Source: Gryganskiella cystojenkinii (lineage: Eukaryota > Mortierellomycota > Mortierellomycetes > Mortierellales > Mortierellaceae). From it: a stretch of DNA of 18,401 nt. A program made the translations under genes and the position numbers. Shown piece after piece: positions 10,348-18,401 of this stretch (the first letter of the stretch is position 1; the number at the start of each line of letters is the position of its first letter). The stretch spans positions 1 through 18,401 of the forward strand of contig JAAAIG010000735.1 of assembly GCA_015852425.1 (NCBI GenBank), read 5' to 3'. The notes under the pieces are model-generated. The model worked only from the letters and a program-made list of their open reading frames with translations. It was not told where the DNA came from and did not search any database.

Positions 10348-11606
10348 TTATGCGCGGAATCCCTTCTAAAGATATATCAAGAAATGGTTGCTCGAGCGTT
10401 AGTCGACAAGGTCAAAATCGCTTCGCTTGATCTATCAAACCAACGACATATTTTCACAGTAGGCAATAACTTACCGATGCAAAGAGTCCAAGGACAGACT
10501 TTGCTCCAAACTCTGCAATCTGGATCACCTCCGAGGCGGCCTTTCCGACTGTGGCAGCATCCTCGAATCGACGCTCCAAGAATCGTTGCGTTGCCTGATA
10601 GTTGGGGGTTTTGTCCGTGGTCATGTAGAGTTCTGTTGTAGTATAAACTCCAGCGAGCGAGGCACGTTTTGTGTACCAGTTCATCTATAAGAAAAGGATG
10701 AAAAAGAAACAGGAGAAACGTTAGGAATCCCAATCAAGTACAGATCCTTAGCGGGCCCAGTTCCCTAATTCTTACATCTGCGCTCTTGTCCCCGGCAAGG
10801 TGCCAAATCTCATCTACGATCTTGGCGAGGTGGTTCAAGGACATAGGGACGTTCTTGGGTTGACCCATGACAGCCAAAGCCTCAGGCCACCGATCGATAT
10901 AAGGAGCAATCATTCCCAATCGAGTCAAAGTTCCCAACTTGATCTTCTCCTGTGTGCTCAATCTATTGTGTGAAATGCGTGGGAACAAGTACAGCCGAGT
11001 TTAGTCCCAGGTATCGTAATCGATCACAGCAACAATCGGAAAAAAAAAAGATATTGTCCCCACTTTACCCTTCCATGCGTCCCTCAAGTTCCAGGGGAAG
11101 ACGGTTGAGACAATCCTGCAAAAAATAATCAATAATGTCAGCACCACCGTTGGGGAACATTCCGTGAATAATCGAAGGGTATCCCATGGACTCGGCAGCC
11201 TTGGCAATCGAGGTCGTCGTCCATCCATGCTCAGGGACAAAGGTCAAGGCGGTCTTGAGAATTGCCTCGGGGGTCGCCTTTCCAGTAACGGGACGAGGGG
11301 TAGAATCGGATGAACTGTTTTGGGTGAGAAAAAAAAATATTGTTGAGTGTGAAGGCTGTTGCGAAGATTGGGTGGATATACGGAGCGATATTGGCTAAGA
11401 GACAACGCCATCTTAAAATGATAGAAAAAAAAAAGCCCCTATCCATACCTTGGCTGTTGAGAATCCTCTGCCTGCAAGGATACAGCAGAGTTGTTCAAGA
11501 AGCGAGCAGGGGTTGAGCGAGAAGCGACCATGGGTCTGGTGAGAGTGCATCGCGTCAATGCCGAGGCAACAGAGCGAGTTGTGAGGGTCCTTTGCAAGAG
11601 CGACAT
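10348..11606 (-). CDS. COQ9: ubiquinone biosynthesis protein Coq9, mitochondrial
   Basis: Exons 11606-11449, 11314-11069, 10962-10776, 10684-10475 and 10365-10348 join in phase to 272 residues. Coq9 is a lipid-binding protein of the inner-membrane coenzyme Q synthesis complex; it presents intermediates to the Coq7 hydroxylase. The first ~45 residues (MSLLQRTLTTRSVASALTRC onward) are rich in R, S, T and A with no acidic residues, a typical mitochondrial presequence. The TetR-like fold follows: ATPEAILKTALTFVPEHGWT, then SIAKAAESMGYPSIIHGMF. The C-terminal region has DEIWHLAGDKSADMNWYTKR, where the exon join restores the motif, and QATQRFLERRFEDA. The last exon is only KGFRA plus stop, behind a CTAAC branch point and CTTTAG acceptor. 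An in-frame ATG 24 codons upstream would mask the presequence, so I chose 11606. Divergent from SVF1. Confidence 0.95.
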
Positions 11607-11888
11607 TGTGTGTAAATTGGTTACGTTGCGCGAAGATTGTAGAACAGAATGTCGAAAGAGTGCTTCCAGTACTTCCACAGGTGTCGTGTCCTTGATCTCT
11701 TTTTTTGGTGATCGAATGAACAGAATCGGACGACCATTTTAAGAGAGAAAAAAGCAGCCACCAAAATCTCTGGCCACACCCCTTGCTGGGCCTTATCCTT
11801 CCTCCAAAACCTGTTCTTTGGCTCTTGTCCATAATTCTCCATCTCTTCTCATTTATCCTTTTCTCTTTAAGCTTCTTTTTTCCCCAAC
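11607..11888. promoter_or_regulatory. compact divergent promoter between COQ9 and SVF1
   Basis: Only 282 bases separate the two start codons. The SVF1 side (about 11795-11885) is a CT-rich leader, typical upstream of fungal start codons. No TATA box or known regulator site can be assigned with confidence. Confidence 0.5.
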
Positions 11889-13528
11889 ATGTGGTCATCT
11901 TGTAAGTCTGTGCTTATTCACTCTCTCTTGTTTCCATCTCTGCTGCAGCTGGCTGCTTCTCTATTCAATGGGAGGACTCATTGTCGAGTCTCCGTCATTG
12001 TGAGCTAAACAACCGCCGCTGGTGCTCTACATGTACCTCCCTCGTGGCTTCTTCACCCGAGAAAAGCGCATAAAAAAGAAGACTACGCATCGCCCATGAG
12101 AGCCACTTTTGCATTTAAGAGTTGCCTTCCTTACTTTGTTAGTCATCGTAGCTGACTACCCATTCTTCTCCTTTGGATGACGACGAATTATAGTGACATC
12201 CTCTGTTTCTTCGCTCACCGGCTACGGTGCCCCCACTACTGGCTCTCCCAAGCCCGGTGATATCCCCAACGCTGGTGAGGGTGTCAAGTCGGCTGCCTCT
12301 CTCTGCAAGGATGGCCAGTACTACTCTGCCGTCACCTCCAAGGACTTTGAATGGACAATCGCCCCCACGGCCTCAACCGAAACTCAGACTTTTTACTGCA
12401 TCAATGACGAGGGTCACTTTGGTCACGTTCAGTTGATCCACTCCAACCTTGGGTAAGGGAGAGCGAGCAGCACGTTTTCTTCTTTGACAAGTGACCGAAT
12501 GTCACCCCTTTGTGGTTGTTACAAATCATTGAGCCAGCAGACAGGGGAGGAGAGCAACCATAGGGCGGTGGAAAGAGGAGGGGAGCGTGCCAGCCGATTC
12601 AAAGTGACCTGACTTTTCTTTCTTCGTCCATTCTCATAGAATCTGGGGCACCCCCGCCAACGTCCAGATGACTGCCCGTTTCCGTGGTGAGGGTGTCAAC
12701 AAGTTCTTCTCCATCAACCTCACCAACTTTGTCCTCTCGGCCGATAAGCTTTCCGTCACTACTAACTTGATGTCCGTCACCATGTCCCCTGATGGTAACA
12801 AGTTCACGATCCAGGTCACCAACCCTCCAGATTTGATTGTCTCTTTGACCTTTGAGCGTACGGCAGCTGGCTACAAGATTGGTGAGGGCAAGTCCTTCTT
12901 TGGCGATGGTTTCGTCTCGCACAAGTTCTGGCCTGCCTGCAAGGTCTCCGGAATGATGATTGTCGAAGGCAAGGCCCACGATATGGCCGGTGAGGGTACA
13001 TTTGTTCACGCTATCCAGGGAATGCGTCCCCATTTGGTCGCCTCCAAGTGGAGCTATGTCGACTTTTCAGGAAAGAACAAAGAGACGCATCACAAGGCCA
13101 AGCTGTCGTTGATTCAGTTCACGACACCCGAGTACTATGGAAGTGCCACGGTCGCTCAAGGATCGATCGTCTTTGATGGCAAGCTCATCGGTGTCGCAGT
13201 CGATAACAAGACCGAGTTTGTTGAGACGGTCTTTGATGAGGAGACTGGATACCACCCTCCCACGGAAATCAACTATGTCTGGGAGGGCAAGACCTTGGAG
13301 GGCTCCAAGTCCTTCAAGGCAGTCTTGAACGTCAAGCCCAAGGGTCTCTGTCAAAAGGTTGATCTCTTGGCCGAGATCCCCTGGGCCCTTCGCAAGATTG
13401 TCTCGACTTTTGTTGCCAAGCCTATTATCTACCAATGGTACGATGATGCCTCTGCTGTAATTACAGTCGATGGCGTTGAGAACAAGGTCGATGGACACGT
13501 TTACCATGAGGCCACTTTTGTCTTGTAA
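11889..13528 (+). CDS. SVF1: Svf1 survival factor family protein (lipocalin-like)
   Basis: Exons 11889-11901, 12194-12452 and 12640-13528 join in phase to 386 residues. Yeast Svf1 is needed for survival under oxidative and cold stress and has been linked to ceramide movement from ER to Golgi. Family landmarks visible: DFEWTIAPTASTETQTFYC, GHVQLIHSNLG joined to IWGTPANVQ, the GEGTFVHAIQGMRPH signature in the middle, and QWYDDASAVITVDG near the end, all in a two-lobed beta-rich protein. The first exon holds just M-W-S-S and one base; spliced on, the N-terminus reads MWSSLTSSVSSLTGYGAP, matching the short membrane-binding helix at the start of yeast Svf1. This, plus the GTAAGT donor, is why I place the start at 11889. 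No ATG lies in exon 2. THOC5 follows on the same strand 248 bases later. Confidence 0.93.
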
Positions 13529-13776
13529 AGAACTGGATACACACTCACATACATTATAGAAACGAGGACATTTAGCAAGTTTACTTAGGTTATGCAATAA
13601 TACGAATATGTTTTCTTTCCATGCATGGTGTTGAGTGAGAGAAGAAAGGGTCCAAGAGACAGTCACAGTTCAGATGTTTGTTAAGGGTTGGTGGCCCAGA
13701 AGTAGGCCTCTCGCGATGGCATTGTTTCTCCAACACATATTCCATCTCAACAACAAGAACGACAGAGGGAACGACC

Positions 13777-15106
13777 ATGACGATCGCAACCACGACCATG
13801 AACCATACCGCCGTCGCTGATCGTTCCGAGAACGTGTCACGGATATGCAATCAGCTCAGGGATCTCGCCTCCCAGATGGCGGCACTCCGTCAACAACATC
13901 CATCCAATCCAACTATTTCCTCTGATAGCAACGTCAATGCCATGGATGTCGACTATGAGGTAAAAGCATAAAGAGAATCAGAAGGCAGACTCGACTATCC
14001 ACAGCAAAGCAAAGAAATGGCTAAACACGATATTATGATGAACGAAGGATTCAATGCTGGTTGGGGTCGCCCTTGTCAGTCAAAAAACGTTTTTATTTTG
14101 GTCGCTTGCGCTAGAACTGAATTTTTTTTATTTTTTTGTTATCTTCCTTTGAATAGGACGATTCAGCAGCGCCAGTACCGACACCAACACCACTGGACCC
14201 AGAACTTGTGCGCAGAGTCAACGAGAAGGCGTTCCAGGGCATGATGTTGATCTCAACTCTCAAGACTATGAACCGAAAAATCTATCATAACGAACGAGTC
14301 CTCAGAAACGACCTCACGGATCAAAAACTCAGTGTCGCCAAAGTCGACCTCGGATCCCAGAATATAAAGTACCAACGCAAATATCTCATGAACGAGATTG
14401 CTCGTTGTCGTGATATGGAGTAAGTTAGATGACTACCTCTTTCTCTGTCTCTCTCTTGTTCCGCCCTGCTTAAGAATCCATTCTTAGTATTAAATGACAT
14501 CTGTACTGACATTTCTCTCGCTCTCTTCTTTATAGAACAATTTACCAGGACGTCCCCTTGGTCTCACTGGAAGAATTCCAATCCACAGCGCCATCAAAGT
14601 TGACTACAATCGAGGCCACAATGATGACAGATGATCAAACTGAAAACGAGTCAGCCCACCAGTTGATGTTGAATCGACTCCAGTTCGAACTTGAGGAACG
14701 TGAACGGATCGATGCTGAAAAGAAGCGACTCATCGGGGTCAAGGCCCAGTTGACCAAAGCCAACAAGTCTCGTACCTCGCTCTTGAATAGGGTCGAGGGT
14801 CAGTTGGAAGTCTATATTAAACATAGTCAACCGCTCCAGGATCTCTTTGAAGAACCTGTCATCGAACCAAACATTTCAACCTCAACAACAGCAACGACAG
14901 CAGCTGCAACAAAGACAGAGGACGGAGCAGCGAAAGGGGTGTTGTCTTCGTCCACATCATCCACTCCAAGACCAGATGGCTCTGCGATATCATCATCATC
15001 TCTAGGAAGGAACGAGTCCTCCTCTCAACCTTCATCCTCAGATTCTCGTCGTCGTGACGAGAGGCACTATCGAGAGAAGGATGACCGTTACATGGATATG
15101 AGCTAA
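13777..15106 (+). CDS. THOC5: THOC5-like THO/TREX complex subunit, short form
   Basis: Exons 13777-13959, 14157-14419 and 14536-15106 join in phase to 338 residues. THOC5 is a coiled-coil subunit of the THO complex, coupling transcription to mRNP packaging and export in the nucleus. The sequence matches the N-terminal half of the family: helix pairs around LDPELVRRVNEKAFQGMMLI, then IKYQRKYLMNEIARCRDMET, IYQDVPLVSLEEFQSTAP, and the heptad-rich HQLMLNRLQFELEERERIDA followed by KKRLIGVKAQL. After about residue 257 it becomes S/T-rich with an R/D/E-rich tail ending at MDMS. Animal THOC5 is about twice as long; the C-terminal domain is missing here and the stop is followed by AATAAA within 30 bases, so this looks like the true end. 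A second in-frame ATG at 13798 is an alternative start. It converges with VTS1. Confidence 0.85.
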
Positions 15107-15129
15107 ACAAGAAAAGAGACATGTTACAT

Positions 15130-15135
15130 AATAAA
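15130..15135 (+). terminator. putative poly(A) signal for the THOC5-like gene
   Basis: AATAAA 24 bases after the stop codon. This supports the gene ending at 15106 rather than continuing into another exon. Confidence 0.5.
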
Positions 15136-15334
15136 CCCCTTTGAGTCACACTTTGAATTCAGGACTCGTTTTGTATGCTTGTCTTGCTTTTTTATTGTCT
15201 TATCTCGACGTGTTTATGCTACCACGTCCCCAACCCTCCCTAAGTTCTCTCCCTCAGACTTCAACGAAATAAACTGTACAAGGCGACTCGTTGATCCGGG
15301 GGAATTTATGACAGTTTGGTATTTGCGATCCATT

Positions 15335-18213
15335 TTAAATAATCATGCCCTAAGTAAAAAAATAAAAAAAAAGAAAATCCCCACAGAAAGATGTTAACTC
15401 AAGGCTTTAAATGAGCAATCCAAAAAAGGGCTAAAAGCAAAATGGTCTAACAAGCGAGAAATTGATGTTTTTTTTAAAAAAAAAAAGTCGCCTTACCTGC
15501 AAAAGCATCTCCTTGCGGACCTGTTCAAAGACCTTCAACATCTTGCGACGAGCTCCCAGAGCCGCCACACCCTTGTTGATCAGATCACCATCGGAAAGGT
15601 TCACGATATCGCGCCAGTTCATCCCCTCAAAAATATTGTTGTACTTGTGGAGTCGTAATGATCTCAACCATGCTGGGGTATCTGTTTTGTGTTAATTAAA
15701 AAAACAAAAACAAAACGGATAGTTTATCAGTAAAGCGGTTCGAACTCAACTGCAACGATCAAGATTCAACATACACAACGCAAGAGACAATTTTACCTTG
15801 TAAGAGTTCAAAATCGACGCCTTCGGGCTGTTTCTTGTCCTTGGGGACGGAACCGCCACGACCGTGATGATGACCACCGTTCATGCCAAGGCTCGAGATA
15901 TCACTCGTATCACTCAGATAGTCATCATCCAGAGCCGCGGTTGATGAGGAAGAGCCCATATGGTGAAAATGGTTATTGTTGTAGAGGTTGTTATTATGCA
16001 TCATCTGCTGATGCTGATGCTGGGATAGTTGTTGCTGGTGTTGCAACGGTCGGGAATGATGGTTGCCCGGAGGAGACAGGTGGCGTTTCTGATTATAGTC
16101 CACAGGAATCAATCCGTCTGGACCGCCAACAAATGTATTAGGTCCTCCAGGTCCCATGTGGTTGAATCCAGGTGTCCAAGCATTGTTATTGTTGTTGTTA
16201 TTGATGGAGCCGCCATGGTGGTGATGGTTGCTGTTGTTATTATGATGCTGTTGCTGTTGCGCCGACAGTCGAGGTGAAGTTGGTCCCGAAACCGGTCGAG
16301 AGTGGAAGCCTGACTTGATGGGCGAGGGTAAAGGTGAGGAGAAGGGCGAGGCCGCCCGAGACCTCGGTTGCTGTTGCTGCTGCTGCTGTTGCTGAGATTG
16401 AGCAGAGGTTGATGATCGGTTCGAGCCATCGGCGGAAGGATCCAAAGTCAAAGTGTGCAACAGTTGAACAGCCTGCTGTTGTTGCTGGGTGTAGCCATCC
16501 AGGGCAAACACGGATGACCCTCCTTGTCCTGTCGCCATCGAGGTGGTTGCCGAGGCGTCGCCGCCACTGGCACCAGAGACAGATCCAGATCCGTCTCCTC
16601 CTTGAGCAGCGGCAGTCGCCGTCGTGGACTCACTAAACATGGTCGAGACAATGTTGATCGATGAAGTGTTGGCGCTCGCGCTCAGTAACTTCTCATCCCC
16701 TTCAAGAACTGTAACCGGTACGTTCGAGATAATCGCGCTCGGCCGCAGCAGAGTCCGTCGACGGTTGTTGGCCTTAATCTCCTCCAAAGAACCGCTGCTT
16801 CTCTGCGAGCCGCCACCACCGTTACCACCAGAAGCGGCGTTGTTGTTCTGGACCCACTGTGAAATGTTCAATTTGGCCAGATCTGCCTCTGTCACGGATT
16901 TGGGCCGTTCAACAGCCAATCCGGACGAAGACGAGCCTGAAAAGCTTCCGGCGCTCAGGCTATGACCTGTCCCATTCGACCCGTTATGGAACCCACCCAT
17001 GGTCGGAGACATGATCAACGGTGTCCAGGGTTTATCCAATCCGTCCGATCCTCCTCCGTGGTTTGATTGCGAGGAAGAAGGGCGATTATGAGACGAGCCA
17101 CTCAACATCCACTCGGCCCCTCCCACAGACTTGGGTCTTCCAAATGAGGTTCGATCACCAATGTTACCGGGCGAGGATCCGCCTCCAGAAGAAGATCCCG
17201 AGGAACCCGAGATGGCGTTCGACCCATTAGGTAAAGGGTTGGCACCCAAGCTCGCAAAATTCCAGTTGGCCGAGAACATTGAGGAAGTATCACCCTCATG
17301 AACGGATTTCGGTCGGTTACTGAACATATTGGGCGCACTGATTCTGTTGCTGTTCAGCGATCCAGGCGAGGCATTCTTGAACTGGTTCGCCCGGGATGTG
17401 ATCGATTCTGACATCACGCCACTGCCAATCACGCCCGAGGTGTTGCCGTTCGTGTTGCCATTCAGACTGCCAGTACTTCCTCCAAACTTGTTGTTGATAT
17501 TGTTGTTGGTTGTAGGGGTAGTACGACCGAGAAAGTCAATACTGTTCCTATGACCGTCTCTCCGGAACAATCGGTTGTATTCCTCACTTCCAGAGATGGT
17601 GACAGAGTGTCGATCGTAGAGACGACGCTGGGCTGCAGGTCGATCCAGGGGTGCAGGGGGTTGAATAGGAAGGACACTCAATAATCGTTGACTCGCTTCC
17701 ATCTCGGCCTTGAGCATGGCACCATGCAATTGATTCTGGACTGGGTCTAATATTCCAATCGGGGCGATATAAATAAGTAACAGAGGAACAAAAACACCTT
17801 TTGTTAATACTCCATTTGTATACCGTACAAGAAGCGCCTTCTTTGTCCTCGCAAATGAAGTGACAAAGAACCATACCCTTCTCATTCTGATGCGTTGGTG
17901 ACAAGAGTGCTCCGACAGGATCCTTCTTAGCCATCTGTTGAAGGACCGTGATAAAGAAGCGGATCTGGACCTGAGACGAGTGCTGCAAGAGCGAATACAG
18001 CGCAGCTGTTCGCTCAGCCTCGGACAAGACCCTGAACCAGGATTCGATCGTCGACAGCTCATCCTTGAAGACCATGTCCAGCGAGACAACAGCCATCTCC
18101 TCCAGTGTTTGTTCATAATGCGACAGGTCCTCGAACCACTTGTCAATTGCCTCGGCTAGAATTTCGTAAGCAGCACGGGGGGAATTCGTAATCCAGATTT
18201 TTTGTTCCAACAT
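15335..18213 (-). CDS. VTS1: Vts1/Smaug-type SAM-domain RNA-binding protein
   Basis: Exons 18213-17877, 17746-15797, 15681-15497 and probably 15349-15335 give about 828 residues. Vts1 binds CNGG-type stem-loops in mRNAs and recruits the CCR4-NOT deadenylase to trigger decay. The N-terminal conserved region (about 22-112, [20 protein letters not shown], then [19 protein letters not shown] and [11 protein letters not shown]) resembles the first Smaug similarity region. Residues ~150-750 are disordered, rich in S, G, N, Q and H, with Q9 and N7 runs and three RPKSV motifs. The SAM domain is one exon (763-824): [43 protein letters not shown]. Two points are unsure. The frame is open upstream of 18213, and a CTAG acceptor just before AEAIDKW could join another first exon. 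The last exon (GMII-stop) is also inferred; retaining that intron would end at 15431. Confidence 0.92.
16182..16202 (-). repeat. poly-asparagine tract in VTS1
   Basis: Seven Asn codons in a row (residues 628-634) using mixed AAT and AAC, within an N/H-rich segment. The codon mixing argues against a recent pure slippage expansion. Confidence 0.9.
16368..16394 (-). repeat. poly-glutamine tract in VTS1
   Basis: Nine Gln codons (residues 564-572), a mix of CAG and CAA with one run of four CAG. A shorter Q5 run lies nearby at about 16472-16486 and a Q4 run at about 16247-16258. Confidence 0.9.
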
Positions 18214-18401
18214 CAGCAATAAATAGCGAAGAAGGGATATACCATAGCAAGAAAGAGAGAGAAAGTAAGAGTCAATAACGGCATGAGAAGTACAATAAAA
18301 CGCGCCCTCTCTCTCGCTTTCTCGCTGTGTCATTTGTCTCTTTGGCCCTTTTGTCCTCCCCAATAATCCAATCTACATCCAAAAAGGGCGACCACCAAAA
18401 A
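18214..18401. promoter_or_regulatory. VTS1 leader or upstream exon, right edge
   Basis: On the minus strand this is CT-rich and open in the VTS1 frame up to 18363, but the translation is not conserved-looking. It is most likely 5' untranslated sequence; a small first exon cannot be excluded. Confidence 0.4.

Noticed and set aside
10454..10475. COQ9 ending at VSYCLL-stop
   Set aside because: This reads into an intron with a perfect GTAAGT donor; the short KGFRA exon has a good branch point and acceptor, and a poly(A) signal follows.
12193..12456. GTG as a start codon for SVF1
   Set aside because: It is an artefact of an open frame beginning at the intron acceptor. A 13-base exon with ATG and GTAAGT joins in phase and restores the expected N-terminus.
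15737..15747. GGTTCGAACTC, resembling a tRNA B box
   Set aside because: No A box, acceptor stem or anticodon arm can be placed around it; it lies in a VTS1 intron.
1..18401. CRISPR array, insertion sequence or prokaryotic operon
   Set aside because: No direct repeats with regular spacers, no terminal inverted repeats or transposase, and spliced eukaryotic genes throughout.

Overview
This window looks like nuclear DNA of an early-diverging fungus, most likely a Mucoromycota/Mortierellomycota species (inference). Genes are split by short GT-AG introns (GTAAGT-type donors, CTAAC/CTGAT-like branch points), third codon positions favour C/G, and intergenic DNA is full of A/T homopolymers and one-sided pyrimidine tracts. 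The gene set is fungal (SVF1, fungal-type VTS1, COQ9, RRP14, IPP1) but also has a Shaker-like Kv channel and a THOC5 homologue, which are uncommon in yeasts and other Dikarya. Nothing suggests a mobile element, CRISPR array, virus or prokaryotic operon.

Layout. 1-371 (-): two exons of an unrecognised gene at the left edge. 372-1501: no convincing coding sequence. 1502-1775 (-): N-terminal exon of an unrecognised membrane protein. 1776-3404: promoter/leader DNA, strongly purine-biased around 2430-2760. 3405-5608 (+): seven-exon voltage-gated potassium channel. 5609-6279: convergent 3' region with a TTC microsatellite. 6280-7692 (-): five-exon soluble inorganic pyrophosphatase. 7693-8411: divergent promoter. 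8412-10200 (+): five-exon SURF6/Rrp14 ribosome-biogenesis factor. 10348-11606 (-): five-exon COQ9. 11607-11888: compact divergent promoter. 11889-13528 (+): three-exon SVF1. 13777-15106 (+): three-exon THOC5-like protein. 15335-18213 (-): VTS1/Smaug-type RNA-binding protein with an N-terminal conserved region, a very long Q/N/H/S/G-rich middle and a C-terminal SAM domain.

The genes do not form one pathway. They are mostly housekeeping functions: pyrophosphate removal, large-subunit rRNA maturation, ubiquinone synthesis, sphingolipid handling, mRNP assembly/export and mRNA decay. The membrane channel is the most unusual for a fungus. Exon models were built by hand from splice signals, reading-frame phase and recognised family motifs; six of the seven main genes close exactly in phase from ATG to stop. 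VTS1 also closes in phase but its first and last exons are uncertain. I found no evidence of a wholly new system. The best leads are the fungal Kv channel, the short THOC5, the prion-like VTS1 with three RPKSV motifs, and the unresolved membrane protein at the left.
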